Origin: an uncultured Clostridia bacterium
Lineage (GTDB): Bacteria > Bacillota > Clostridia > Lutisporales > Lutisporaceae
NCBI GenBank assembly: GCA_937930535.1
Contig: CALGKJ010000039.1
Span: 1-64,000, forward strand
Length of the DNA: 64,000 nt
Direction: 5' to 3'
The position numbers and the translations under genes are program-made. How positions within the stretch are numbered: the stretch's first letter is position 1; each line of letters begins with the position of its first letter. The notes under the pieces are model-generated. The model did not search any database, was not told where the DNA came from, and worked only from the letters and a program-made list of their open reading frames with translations. Shown in pieces: positions 43,899 to 53,789 of this stretch.

Positions 43899-46244
43899 TT
43901 ATTTAAAAACAAGTACTTTAGCAGTGCTTCTATCGCTGCTTTCTGCTGTAACACGGATCTTTATACCATAGTTTGGTACGTTTCTGCCTGCATCTGGTAA
44001 ATTTCTATTGACATAATTTTCTTTATCACTGAATAATGCATTAACATTTGTATTGTTGTCCTTTAGGCTGATTCCATAAAGCTTGCTGTAGTCTATATAC
44101 ATTTTCTCTGTCTTCTTCAAGCTAAAGGCTGCATCATGAACCTGATAGCTTGTGGAAGCTATTGCGTTGTCACTCCACTTGTTTAAGTGTTGATCAGCGT
44201 CTACAACTCCTAAGAAGCCGTCTCCTGGATGTAAGCCAACCCAGTTGTTATCATATTTATTGTCTACATACCATATAACCATACCAGGCTCAAAGGACAT
44301 TAAGCTTGCGCCTCTTCTTATATGAGCAAGGCCCTTATCAACTCCTGAATGATTTCTCCACTCTACAAGATAGTAGTGCTCAGTAGCTCTTGTTCCGTTG
44401 GACTTTTCAAAGCCATCTAATATAAACACAGTATTATTGTCTGCGTTATCAGAAAGCACTACATTACCATCAGCTACTACTTGTATATCATCAGCATAGA
44501 AACCTGCTTCAACTACGTAGGAGTCTGTCCAATAGTTGAATAATAGGTATACGTTTTTACCTGCATATGCGCTTAAATCAAACTCTGCTTTTACCCATCC
44601 CTTTGAGTCACCTGTTATACCATTGCCTGGGTTATTTTCATTTGGATTATATGCAGTAGTTATGTTTCCTGCCAACGAATCCCATTTTCTGCCATCCACA
44701 CTTACGAATATTCCTGCATAGTCCCAGTCCTCTTCTATTTGATACCACGCATTAAAGGTAAGCTTAGCATTTGATGCATTAGTTAAATCTACAGAAGTAT
44801 ACATTGCGTTGTCTAAGTCCATACCCATTCCACCGTAATATTCATATTGTCCGCTGGTTGGGGTATTTACATTTGTTACTTTGTCAGGAAGATTTATTCT
44901 TACGACATCATTATTTACACCCTTAGTGCTTGCTTGGTCAAGTGTCAGCTCTATACCTGATGTAGTGATTTCATCATACTCGATTGTTGTTCCTGTTAAC
45001 CAGTTGCCGCCTATAGTTTGTTGGAAGAACTGCTTTGCCCATGGACTGAAGCCCGTTGGCTCTGTTCCGCCTATTACTCCTGCCCAGCTTCCGCTAGACA
45101 TTATTGACCAGTATGATACTGGTTCTCCTCTGCCGCTGTATATTGTGTCATACTCATCAGGAAGTCCAAGATCATGTCCATATTCATGAGCACATACGCC
45201 TGTTGCAGCGTCTTCTGGCTGTATTGTATAATCATATGCACCCATCATTCCATTCCAGTATCCTACTTGTGCTGTAGTACCAGGTATTGTTGCAACTCCG
45301 CCAAGATTCCATCTGTGTGACCATATTGCATCTGTTCCAAGAGCACCGCCGCCAGCTTCTTCGCCAACGCCGGCATGCATAATCATCAGGTGGTCTATTA
45401 TTCCGTCCGGCTCTCTCAAATTTCCGTCGCCATCTAAGTCATATCTGTCTTCCTGGTCAAAATCTGCAAGGTTAATGCTAGGATCATTAGCAGCCGCTAA
45501 TAATGCTTCATACACAAGACTTCTTGGACGAGCATCGTTTCCATCTGCGTCAGGATAGTTTCCGCCATAAACTGCCGCTGGATATTTTGCTGTATACCAG
45601 CCTGCAACCGCACCTTCAACTGTATAGCTTCCGCCGGACTGCTGCTCGTAGTACTGCTTCATTGAAATAAAGTTTTCACCGTTAGGTCCTGTATAACCGT
45701 TTTTACCAAATATCATTTGCTGATAATGTTCTTTAGTATAGTCAGTGTAATACATATCTGTTTCATTAGGTCTTATGCTGTTGTGGGGATAATCTGGGAA
45801 GTCAATCAGCAAAACAAGAACCTTGTCCTTTGTAACCTCTCCGTTCCAAGTCTCAGCTTGTACACCATCAAGGTTTCCTTTAGTGTGTCCCAGCTTGTTG
45901 CCTTTACCATTAAATATGCCGTTATTTTTTATGCTGTTTTTCAGTGCATTAGTAATTACGCTATTGTCCCTAACCAGCTCACCTGGATCCTTCTTAGCCT
46001 TTTCTGCTTTCGTTTTTAAAAAGCTTGCCAGAGCCTTCTCAGCCTCTGATGCTGATGCATTTTGAGGAATTCTGCCTTGATCCTTTAACATTTGGATCAG
46101 CTTCTCGTCGTTGGCTATTCCCAAGTCAAATGGGCTGCCTGAACCTATGAATTTTTCTGCATAAGCTACAGGTGCCTCTGGTATGTACAGTGTTAAGCCG
46201 AAAACCATAACAACTGCCACCAGTAAACTAACTACCTTTTTCAT
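43899..46244 (-). CDS. Secreted M6 (immune inhibitor A-like) metalloprotease
   Basis: 781 residues. Signal peptide (about 1-29), prosegment, then the M6 catalytic domain with CAHEYGHDLGLPDEYD near residue 350 (HExxH zinc site and downstream Asp). A MAM-like beta region follows at about 470-600 (LTFNAWYQIEEDWDYAGIFVSVDG, YLLFNYWTDS). EF-hand-like DLDGDGNLREPDGIIDH near 275 suggests Ca2+ binding. It degrades extracellular proteins. It has a single-gene layout with AAAGGGAGG before the ATG. Confidence 0.93.
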   Translation of the reverse strand: MKKVVSLLVAVVMVFGLTLYIPEAPVAYAEKFIGSGSPFDLGIANDEKLIQMLKDQGRIPQNASASEAEKALASFLKTKAEKAKKDPGELVRDNSVITNALKNSIKNNGIFNGKGNKLGHTKGNLDGVQAETWNGEVTKDKVLVLLIDFPDYPHNSIRPNETDMYYTDYTKEHYQQMIFGKNGYTGPNGENFISMKQYYEQQSGGSYTVEGAVAGWYTAKYPAAVYGGNYPDADGNDARPRSLVYEALLAAANDPSINLADFDQEDRYDLDGDGNLREPDGIIDHLMIMHAGVGEEAGGGALGTDAIWSHRWNLGGVATIPGTTAQVGYWNGMMGAYDYTIQPEDAATGVCAHEYGHDLGLPDEYDTIYSGRGEPVSYWSIMSSGSWAGVIGGTEPTGFSPWAKQFFQQTIGGNWLTGTTIEYDEITTSGIELTLDQASTKGVNNDVVRINLPDKVTNVNTPTSGQYEYYGGMGMDLDNAMYTSVDLTNASNAKLTFNAWYQIEEDWDYAGIFVSVDGRKWDSLAGNITTAYNPNENNPGNGITGDSKGWVKAEFDLSAYAGKNVYLLFNYWTDSYVVEAGFYADDIQVVADGNVVLSDNADNNTVFILDGFEKSNGTRATEHYYLVEWRNHSGVDKGLAHIRRGASLMSFEPGMVIWYVDNKYDNNWVGLHPGDGFLGVVDADQHLNKWSDNAIASTSYQVHDAAFSLKKTEKMYIDYSKLYGISLKDNNTNVNALFSDKENYVNRNLPDAGRNVPNYGIKIRVTAESSDRSTAKVLVFK

Positions 46245-46746
46245 TGAAACGCCTCCCTTTAATTTTATTTATTGCTGCAATAGCATTTAAGTAAGATATA
46301 ATCACAAAGGCTATTGCTTATGTGCATATTATAACATTGCATAAAATTTCATGTCACCTTTCGACATTTTATTTCCATTATAACATGTCATCCATATATT
46401 AGAATACATTATAGTTTAATTTTTTCATATTTGCAAATACTTTTTTACGACATACATTTCCTGTTTAATACTATTTCTTTGTTTAACTACATATATGTAA
46501 TTTTGTATTTCTATATGGTACATAAAGCTTATATCATACAGTTTACTTTTAGTTTGAGTATTACCCCAATGCAGCCAATAAGAAAACTTGGCTTATACCT
46601 GAATTTTTAATTATTTTACTATTTATAAAGCAGATTTCAGTAACTAGAGTTATATATATTAGATGGCAAATTGTTGTTCAAACCATATTTACCTATACAC
46701 GCCGACAATATTCATCAAATCCCTCCGCATATTTTAACACAAAAAA
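46245..46746. other. Intergenic region upstream of the M6 gene
   Basis: About 500 nt of AT-rich sequence that must carry the protease promoter. No ORF with a ribosome site is seen. The last 40 nt resemble 54876-54920 next to the tmRNA remnant. Confidence 0.5.
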
Positions 46747-46782
46747 ACATTAAAACCCTTTGAAATCAAAGGATTTTAATGT
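46747..46782 (-). terminator. Terminator of the kinase/regulator operon, within a larger repeat
   Basis: Hairpin ACATTAAAACCCTTTGA/TCAAAGGATTTTAATGT with one mismatch, followed on the minus strand by TTTTTTTG. The surrounding 46708-46808 is about 75% similar to 54876-54977, the 3' flank of the tmRNA remnant. Confidence 0.75.
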
Positions 46783-46877
46783 ATCAATATATAACTTCTT
46801 ATTTGGCACGTGGGGACAAAAATGATGCCGCTTTCACAGCCAACGCAATCTGACCTCGCTGTATAACGGATCCAACC

Positions 46878-48173
46878 TTAAAGCGGTAGTACAATTCTCA
46901 GGGTAAATATCTCGTCCTTTGCCACAAAGGAGCAGTAGCCCTTATATTTTTCAGCAATCATGGCGATGCTTTTAACCCCAAATCCATGCCCCTCTCGGCA
47001 GCTTTGCGGTAAACCATTCTCCATTGCTATCTTACCCCTAAAGCTATTCTCTATAAAAATCAGCAAATTACCCTTATGGATTTGGCAGCTGATTCTTGCT
47101 TTTCTAAATTGTTCATCTGCAACCTGTGCCGCTGCTGCTATAGCATTTTCTAAGCCGTTTGACAGCAAGGCGCAAAGCTCAGTTTCCGAAATGGAAAGAG
47201 ACTGCGGCAGGTCTGCCTCCACAGCAAGAACAACGCCCCTGTTTTTCGCTTTTGTCACAAAGTAGGACAAAATCAGATTGACGGTGTCATTCTCACAATA
47301 ACGATTTGGAGTGATATCCTGGATATCCTCCTGAGCCATCCTTACATATTTTCTCGCCTTTTCAATATCTCCATCCGCAAGATACCCGCCAATCAGAGCT
47401 AGATGATGCCTCATGTCATGGCGATATATAGTGGCTTGCTCCTGTGTAGCTTGCAGGGCAGACAGCTGATGATTGGCACTATCAAGCAGCAAGGATAAAG
47501 CAATCTTTACTCCCTGCAAGGCTTCCTTTTCACGAGCTGATTTTGCGATATCCAAAATCAGAGCATAAGCAGTAAGAATTATTATAAAAATAAGCGTACG
47601 CAGGGAAAAAACTTCTCTAGACGCGGTAATAGCAAAGTTATATAATCCCAGCCAATAGTTAGCGATATAATATGCTAATGGAAGAAAACAAAGTTTTATA
47701 AAGCTAAATTCGCTATAGTTCTTAATTAAATAGTTAAAGCTACTCTTAAAAAAGCGATAAATAACTAGCAGTGTAAGTGTGCATACGGCAATATATGAAA
47801 TACAAAAGCTTACTGGATAAACCACTTTAGCAGCTTGTGAAATGATAGTCAGTACCATATTAGCCGGGTAAATCAGAAAAACTGCAGTAAACAGAGCAAA
47901 AATAACTTTTATAGCAGAAATCTGAGTTGTAATCCAAAAAATAAAAAAGATAGGAACGTGAACGACTAGTATATAGAGCTTCATGTACTGTTCCATCGGC
48001 AAAGCCAAGGAAAGTGATGTATTCACAGCCAGAACCAGCAGATTTCCAACCACAAAAAATATGCCTCGAGTACCTTTGAGGTTTTTAAAGCGGATATCTA
48101 AAAGAAGCATCTGGGCACTAATACCAAACAGAATGGTCATATTTACTAAAAAGCTTGAAAAAGCAGCCATCAC
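46878..48173 (-). CDS. GHKL sensor histidine kinase, AgrC-like
   Basis: 431 residues. Six or so N-terminal membrane helices (1-215), then YRHDMRHHLALIGGYLADGDI with the phosphoacceptor His (near 247), an N-box segment ALLSNGLENAIAAAA and the GHKL G-box GHGFGVKSIAMIAEKYKG. This architecture belongs to peptide-sensing kinases such as AgrC. The start overlaps the stop of the regulator gene by 4 nt. No AgrB or AgrD gene is nearby, so the ligand is unknown. Confidence 0.9.
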   Translation of the reverse strand: MMAAFSSFLVNMTILFGISAQMLLLDIRFKNLKGTRGIFFVVGNLLVLAVNTSLSLALPMEQYMKLYILVVHVPIFFIFWITTQISAIKVIFALFTAVFLIYPANMVLTIISQAAKVVYPVSFCISYIAVCTLTLLVIYRFFKSSFNYLIKNYSEFSFIKLCFLPLAYYIANYWLGLYNFAITASREVFSLRTLIFIIILTAYALILDIAKSAREKEALQGVKIALSLLLDSANHQLSALQATQEQATIYRHDMRHHLALIGGYLADGDIEKARKYVRMAQEDIQDITPNRYCENDTVNLILSYFVTKAKNRGVVLAVEADLPQSLSISETELCALLSNGLENAIAAAAQVADEQFRKARISCQIHKGNLLIFIENSFRGKIAMENGLPQSCREGHGFGVKSIAMIAEKYKGYCSFVAKDEIFTLRIVLPL

Positions 48174-48892
48174 TCCACCCCTTTTTCCAGAAACAAATGC
48201 TTCATATATGACTCTCGAACCTTCCCGTAAAGCAGACGGGAAATAGGCACAATTTTTCCAGCATGAGTAATAAGCTCCTTTGAACCAAACTCACCCACCT
48301 GCCAAAGGTTGACAATATAAGAACGATGCACCTTGACAAACTCAGGTCGGGTGAGTAATGCTTCCTCAAATGCGACCAAAGAAGAAGTCACTTCCTGCAC
48401 CCCACCATCTGCCAGATGAAAATACAGCTTTTTATTCATGATCTCCACAAAAGCCAGCCTAGAGAACAAAATGCGTGCCATACCAGACTGGGTTTTGACA
48501 GTCAACCCCTCCAGCGGTGTTTTTTCCACAGCAATAACTGAATCCAGAATAGAAAAAAACTTGTCCTTGAAAACAGGCTTTAGGATATAGTCATAAGCCT
48601 TGACTGCATAGCTCTCCACGGCAAATTCCGGGGAAGAGGTAAGAAAGACAAGCTTTACTCCAGCATCAAAGTCCCGAATCTCATGAGCGGCCTGCATCCC
48701 GTTTATCCCCGGCATCAAGATATCTAAAAATAAAATGCTGTAATCTCCGCTGCTCACATTGGAAATAAGCTCTGTAGCGCTTTGAAAGGCCTTGTAGGTA
48801 ATCGATACTTTACTTTCTCTCCTATATGTGTCTATAAAAGATAAAATTCGATCAAGCTCTCTAGAATCATCGTCACAAATTGCAATTTTCAA
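48170..48892 (-). CDS. LytTR response regulator, AgrA/VirR-like
   Basis: 240 residues. Receiver domain 1-120 with acidic CDDD, phosphoacceptor in LFLDILMPGING (near 56) and Lys in LKPVFKD. LytTR DNA-binding domain from about 130 to 235 (SRLAFVEIMNKKLYFHL, FVKVHRSYIVNL). It is cotranscribed with the kinase. Direct repeats at 48967-49004 in the divergent promoter region are its likely target. Confidence 0.93.
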   Translation of the reverse strand: MKIAICDDDSRELDRILSFIDTYRRESKVSITYKAFQSATELISNVSSGDYSILFLDILMPGINGMQAAHEIRDFDAGVKLVFLTSSPEFAVESYAVKAYDYILKPVFKDKFFSILDSVIAVEKTPLEGLTVKTQSGMARILFSRLAFVEIMNKKLYFHLADGGVQEVTSSLVAFEEALLTRPEFVKVHRSYIVNLWQVGEFGSKELITHAGKIVPISRLLYGKVRESYMKHLFLEKGVE

Positions 48893-48966
48893 GTCTACTC
48901 AACTCCCATTATTTAAAAGCTTAATACTAATTTATCATAAAATATCTTCTATTCCCAGTCCTCTTT

Positions 48967-49004
48967 TACATTTCAGGACAAAATCCTATACATCTCAGGC
49001 AAAA
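48967..49004 (+). promoter_or_regulatory. Direct-repeat LytTR-type operator and dependent promoter
   Basis: TACATTTCAGGACAAAA (48967-48983) and TACATCTCAGGCAAAA (48989-49004) repeat with a 22-bp period. A TATTAT -10 lies at 49031-49036, with no good -35. This is the normal layout for an activated promoter reading into the LemA-like and SLH genes. Confidence 0.6.
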
Positions 49005-49099
49005 GGAAACCTTTTAATAGAATTTTTATCTATTATAAAGATAAGACAAGCTGTAAAAATCCGACCAACATACCCATGGGAGAAAAGGAGGAATGAAGC

Positions 49100-49423
49100 C
49101 TGACTACAATTATTACCTGTGTGATTGCCATCATAAGTACCTCATCGTTTTTAGTGTTGTGGTTTTGGATGGTACACCGTGAGCTGCGATCCAAAATAGA
49201 TACCGTAAACAGTGCCAACAGCCAGCTTACTGCCTGTCGTAAAAATCACATGCAGACAATGGGCAGTTTTGAGGGGCAAGATACAAAATTCATTCTCTCC
49301 CGCAGTATAGATATCTACCATCAGTCGGTAATGCTTTACAACCAGACACTGCTGAAGCCACAGAACCGTATTCCCGCACTTTTGATGGGCTTTCGGCAAA
49401 TAAAGGAGGGGAAGAACATCTAG
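49100..49423 (+). CDS. LemA-like small membrane protein
   Basis: 107 residues if CTG 49100 is the start. It has AAGGAGG 8 nt upstream, whereas the in-frame GTG 49121 has none. One N-terminal membrane helix (TTIITCVIAIISTSSFLVLWFW), a helical region and a C-terminus SIDIYHQSVMLYNQTLLKPQNRIP..LMGF. The last recalls the end of LemA proteins (YN..V..YN......P......FGF). It lies 54 nt before the SLH gene and is probably cotranscribed. A rare CTG start is unusual. Confidence 0.55.
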   Translation: MTTIITCVIAIISTSSFLVLWFWMVHRELRSKIDTVNSANSQLTACRKNHMQTMGSFEGQDTKFILSRSIDIYHQSVMLYNQTLLKPQNRIPALLMGFRQIKEGKNI

Positions 49424-49477
49424 TTTATACTTGTGAAAAATGTGTATTCATATTTACTAAAAGGAGGAATAAAAGAC

Positions 49478-52400
49478 ATGAAAAAACGAATTCTCAGTAT
49501 TTTGTTAATAATATGTATCCTGCTAACCATGCTACCGATGACGGCTTTAGCCGCCCCCGGCGATACCTTTACGGCTAATATTACCGTGGGAGGCAACTCC
49601 GTTCCTTGCACCTTTAGGGTGCTGACCGAACCGGATGGAGCGACGCCAGGGACGGTGCAGCTTGGCAATGGTTCAAATGCAGTGGCAGTTTCCACCGGTG
49701 CGCTTACCATTCCCTCCAGTGTGAGCGACAACGGTAATAATTATACCGTTACTGCCATCGGAGATTATGCTTTCGAAGGCAAAAGCGGCTTAACCGGTAC
49801 TTTGACCATACCTGCCGGAGTTACGACGATTGGAATTCGTGCTTTCTCTTACTGCAGCGGCTTTACCGGTACTTTGACCTTACCTGCCGGGGTGACCACG
49901 ATTGGGGATTATGCTTTCATTAATTGCAGCAACTTTACTGCTTTAGAATTACAACAAAATTCACTGACGACTACCATGGGAACTGATGTGTTCAAAAACT
50001 GCACTAATTTAGCCAAGCTCGTTGTTCCAGCTGTCTGGATCGGCGGTAATTCTGTCACTCTGAGCGGAAAATCCACTCCCTTCTCAACAGCCGGCGGTAG
50101 CTTGGTCAAAGCTGGCGGACTAACCAGTGTGCTTGGGCAAGCAATCGAAACACCGACAGGAGGAAACGGCACTACAGCCGGAACAGCGATTAATTGGTCG
50201 ATTAACGTAGCAAATGTAAGTGAAGTTACTTTGTTAAGCGTCATGCCGGTAGCAGGTGCGACGGCAGAATTGTACTCTAATACAGACTTTAATGCGAATA
50301 AAGACCAGGCAATAGCACTTACAGGAGGTGGTGCAACAACAGCCTATATTAAAGTAACCTCAAATGACACAGGAACAATAAGATACCATGCAGTAACGAT
50401 TAACCGATCAGATTCAGACACAACTAGTCCTACAATTACATCAGGTTCATGTACACTTGCAGCAAGTAATGAATATATAGATGTAGTGTTCAGCGAGGGA
50501 GTATATGGTGCTGCAGATGGTACAACAGCGCTGACAGCAGCCAATCTGGCATTGACGTTTACGCAGAATGGCGGGACTGCTACCAATGCAGTAATCAGCT
50601 CAGTCAAGAAGAATGACAGCATAACTGAGGGCTCGGCATCAGCTTTAACAGGCGGAGAGAGCACTGTAAGGGTATTCCTCACAGTAACAGGTACTCCAAA
50701 TGGACTGGAGACAATAGAAATAAAACCTGCAACTGCTACTTCGGTATATGATTTAGCAGGTAATGCAGCTACAGCATTACAAACCTCGGGAGCTAAGACG
50801 TTGAATGATAAGACAAGACCGACGCTTGTAAGTGCAACAAGAACAGACGATACGCATATAACTGTAGCTTTGAGTGAAAACTCAGTGAACATAGCAAAAG
50901 CTAATGATGGAGGTTTTACAGTAACAGAAACCGGAACACCGATCATAACATATTCAGTTACTTCAATAGCACAGGGTGCAGATGCAAGCCATGTTGTTTT
51001 GACAGTAGCAAACATGGGTATATCGGCTAAAGAAGGTGTAACGGTAATATATACTGCAGGCGCTAACGGAACAGTAGAGGATACTTTTGGAAATCCAATG
51101 GATACAGATACAACAGGTGTAGCAATTGCAGCATGGGATACAACTAGTCCTACAATTACATCAGGTTCATGTACACTTGCAGCAAGTAATGCCTATATAG
51201 ATGTAGTGTTCAGCGAGGGAGTATATGGTGCTGCAGATGGTACAACAGCGCTGACAGCAGCCAAGCTGGCATTGACGTTTACGCAGAATGGCGGGACTGC
51301 TACCAATGCAGTAATCAGCTCGATCAAGAAGAATGACAGCATAACTGAGGGCTCGGCATCAGCTTTAACAGGCGGAGAGAGCACTGTAAGGATATTCCTC
51401 ACAGTAACAGGTACTCCAAATGGACTGGAGACAATAGAAATAAAACCTGCAACTGCTACTTCGGTATATGATTTAGCAGGTAATGCAGTATTAAATACAC
51501 AGACAACAGGCTCAAAGACTTTAAACGATAAGAGGCCTCCAGCACCGACCCCTGTACCTACTCCTGTACCTACTCCTATACCTACTCCTGTACCTACTCC
51601 TGACCCAGTTATAGTTATCATAAATGGAGTTGAGCAGGAGGCTGCAACGGCAGAAACAAAAAAAGTAGATGACAAGACTGTTACCACAGTAATCATAAAT
51701 GATAAGAAAATAGAAGAAAGGTTGAAAACAGAGGGTAATAATGCAAAAGTAGTTATACCTGTTAAAAGCGATTCTGATATAAAGATTGCTCAGCTAAGCG
51801 GTCAGTCAGTTAAAGATATGGAGGCAAAGAATTCAATCCTTGAAATCAAAACGGATAATGTAACCTACACACTGCCTGCATCCCAGATCAATATCGACAA
51901 AGTATCTGATAGTATAGGTAAGCAGATAGATCTGAAGGATATTAAAGTAAATGTACAGATTTCCTCACCATCTCAAGATACGATAAAGATTGTTGAAAAC
52001 ACAGCTAACAAGAACAGTTATCAGATTGTAGTAAAACCTTTAGAGTTTAACATAATCTGCACAAGCGGCAGTAAAACAGTAGAAGTATCCAAATTTAACG
52101 GCTATGTGGAGAGAACGGTGGCAATACCAGATGGTATCGACCCAAGCAAAATAATAACAGGCGTAGTGCTAAACAACGACGGAACCTTCTCACATGTACC
52201 TACAACAATAATTGTAATTGACGGCAAATACTATGCAAAAATAAGCAGTCTGACAAACAGTACATATTTAATTATATCAGGTCCAAAAACCTTCACGGAT
52301 GTAGAAAAACACTGGGCGAAGAATGATGTGAATACTATGGTTTCAAGGCTTATTATGGATGGAATCGATAACGATAAATTCGATCCAAATGCAAACATTA

Positions 52401-52852
52401 CCCGTGGAGAACTAGCTGATGCCATAGTAAGAGGCTTGGGCTTGCTGAGATCCGGAGCAACTACTGACAAGTTTACGGATGTAAAGCCTGGGCATAAATA
52501 TATGGCAGCAATAACGATTGCGACAGAATATGGACTGATAAGAGGTTATGGGGATAATACCTACAGGCCTGACAATACTATCACTAGGGAAAATGCAATG
52601 ATCATTCTTGCAAGAGCAATGAAGATAGCTGGAATGGACGTAAATATTACGAACGCGGAGGCGAAAGAGATTTTATCTGTATACAAAGATGCTTCAAAAG
52701 TGAGCAAGACAGCAGTAAATGGAGCAGCACTATGTACAAAGTACGGAGTTTTTGCAGGTAGCAATAATATGCTCTCCCCAAAAGGCAATATAACCAAAGC
52801 CGAAACAGCGGCTGTAATAAAGAGACTGCTGGAGAAGGCGAAATTGATATAG
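49478..52852 (+). CDS. Large SLH-anchored surface protein with LRR and duplicated Ig-like modules
   Basis: 1124 residues from ATG 49478 (AAGGAGG; an upstream in-frame GTG has no site). Signal peptide 1-25. BspA-like LRR_5 repeats follow at about 80-190 (GVTTIGDYAFINCSNFTAL). A cadherin-like region is followed by two near-identical modules encoded at 50420-50768 and 51140-51488. A Pro-Thr-Pro-Val linker begins near residue 687. A region of unknown fold precedes three C-terminal SLH domains (FTDVEKHWAKNDVNTM, FTDVKPGHKYMAAI, YKDASKVSKTA). It is attached to the cell wall via SLH. Regulation by the adjacent LytTR pair is likely. Confidence 0.92.
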   Translation: MKKRILSILLIICILLTMLPMTALAAPGDTFTANITVGGNSVPCTFRVLTEPDGATPGTVQLGNGSNAVAVSTGALTIPSSVSDNGNNYTVTAIGDYAFEGKSGLTGTLTIPAGVTTIGIRAFSYCSGFTGTLTLPAGVTTIGDYAFINCSNFTALELQQNSLTTTMGTDVFKNCTNLAKLVVPAVWIGGNSVTLSGKSTPFSTAGGSLVKAGGLTSVLGQAIETPTGGNGTTAGTAINWSINVANVSEVTLLSVMPVAGATAELYSNTDFNANKDQAIALTGGGATTAYIKVTSNDTGTIRYHAVTINRSDSDTTSPTITSGSCTLAASNEYIDVVFSEGVYGAADGTTALTAANLALTFTQNGGTATNAVISSVKKNDSITEGSASALTGGESTVRVFLTVTGTPNGLETIEIKPATATSVYDLAGNAATALQTSGAKTLNDKTRPTLVSATRTDDTHITVALSENSVNIAKANDGGFTVTETGTPIITYSVTSIAQGADASHVVLTVANMGISAKEGVTVIYTAGANGTVEDTFGNPMDTDTTGVAIAAWDTTSPTITSGSCTLAASNAYIDVVFSEGVYGAADGTTALTAAKLALTFTQNGGTATNAVISSIKKNDSITEGSASALTGGESTVRIFLTVTGTPNGLETIEIKPATATSVYDLAGNAVLNTQTTGSKTLNDKRPPAPTPVPTPVPTPIPTPVPTPDPVIVIINGVEQEAATAETKKVDDKTVTTVIINDKKIEERLKTEGNNAKVVIPVKSDSDIKIAQLSGQSVKDMEAKNSILEIKTDNVTYTLPASQINIDKVSDSIGKQIDLKDIKVNVQISSPSQDTIKIVENTANKNSYQIVVKPLEFNIICTSGSKTVEVSKFNGYVERTVAIPDGIDPSKIITGVVLNNDGTFSHVPTTIIVIDGKYYAKISSLTNSTYLIISGPKTFTDVEKHWAKNDVNTMVSRLIMDGIDNDKFDPNANITRGELADAIVRGLGLLRSGATTDKFTDVKPGHKYMAAITIATEYGLIRGYGDNTYRPDNTITRENAMIILARAMKIAGMDVNITNAEAKEILSVYKDASKVSKTAVNGAALCTKYGVFAGSNNMLSPKGNITKAETAAVIKRLLEKAKLI
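50420..50768 (+). repeat. Internal module duplication, copy 1
   Basis: About 349 bp nearly identical (roughly five to eight differences) to 51140-51488, offset exactly 720 bp or 240 codons, keeping frame. Confidence 0.95.
51140..51488 (+). repeat. Internal module duplication, copy 2
   Basis: Second copy of the module at 50420-50768. High identity indicates recent duplication or gene conversion. Confidence 0.95.
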
Positions 52853-52886
52853 GATAGCATAATCCGAAAATGCTTTTGATTTGGAA

Positions 52887-52913
52887 ACCGCAGTGCATTA
52901 TCTGTACTGCGGT
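52887..52913 (+). terminator. Terminator of the SLH gene
   Basis: Stem ACCGCAGT/ACTGCGGT with an 11-nt loop and ATTTATCT tail. Confidence 0.65.
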
Positions 52914-53056
52914 ATTTATCTATTCTCCATAATACGTTAGCAGATGAAGATAATGCCACCTATGTGTTCATCTCCTTATCATTTTTTTATCTCCTGAAGG
53001 TTCACATTGTCACTGGTACCTAAAAGGCTAGAAGATCTAATTGTGATAGAAGGACG

Positions 53057-53328
53057 GTGGATAGATATATTAACGAATTGGGAAGTTCTTCTAGGAAACC
53101 AAGGGAGGTCAAAAGTAAACTTGATGGCTATAAAGAAATAGTAATAGATAAAGTTGATACCTTTGGGGCTAACTCAATGGCGATATTTAAGTTTATTCAG
53201 AAGAAAGGTTACACTGGAGGTTACCAAACAGTCAATAGTTTTGTAAATGCTCATAAAAAGGCTGAGGTAAAAAAAGCAACAATAAGATTTGATACAAACC
53301 CATGACTTCAAGTACAAGTTGATTTGTA
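53057..53328 (+). pseudogene. istA: IS21-family IstA transposase remnant
   Basis: It reads YKEIVIDKVDTFGANSMAIF..IQKKGYTGGYQTVNSFVNAH and KKATIRFDTNP. These are IstA landmarks before the DDE core (normally NPGLQAQVDWKE). Here the frame meets TGA at that point and TAA soon after (LQVQVDL then stop). The N-terminal helix-turn-helix and all of the catalytic core are lost. Confidence 0.8.
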
Positions 53329-53340
53329 AAAGAAATACCT

Positions 53341-53637
53341 TTTACTGATGCATTACTAGAATTAACTGAAAAAAAGCTAGATTTTATGAATGAACGTGCT
53401 TCAAAAACACAAATACTAGTATCTGCATTTCCATTTGAGAAAACTTTATTAGATTTTGATTTTCAGCCTTCAATGAATAAAACGCAGTTATTGGATTTAC
53501 AGAGTTTAAGGTTTATAGAAAATGAAGAAAATGTTTTATTCTTTGGCTCATATGGGGTTGGAAGCTAAGCTCAAGCATTTTACAAAGTACAAGCTATTAA
53601 TAATTGATGAAAAAGATCCATCTTATCTTATCGACTA
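53341..53637 (+). pseudogene. istB: IS21-family IstB helper remnant
   Basis: In one frame ALLELTEKKLDF..., FPFEKTLLDFDFQPSMN and LLDLQSLRFIENEENVLFFGSYGVG end inside Walker A (GxxGVGKT is cut). In another frame AKLKHFTKYKLLIIDE continues the family sequence. About 60-70 residues between the two parts are deleted. A non-functional companion of the istA fragment. Confidence 0.8.
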
Positions 53638-53656
53638 AACGAAAGATGGATCTTTT
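53611..53656. terminator. Hairpin at the end of the IS21 remnant
   Basis: AAAAGATCCATCTT/AAGATGGATCTTTT with an 18-nt loop, a terminator-like structure. Confidence 0.6.
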
Positions 53657-53789
53657 AGAAAGCAAGAAAAACAACAGTAACTAATTATATTAATTGTACA
53701 TTTTGAGATTTTAATTTTTGTATGTTTTTCTTTCTATTGACATTTACATACTTAAAATTGGAACGTAGAGTGCCTTGCTCTTAAGCATT

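Noticed and set aside
46878-49423. Complete agr quorum-sensing system
   Set aside because: Kinase and LytTR regulator are present, but no AgrB-like protease or AgrD-like peptide is seen nearby.
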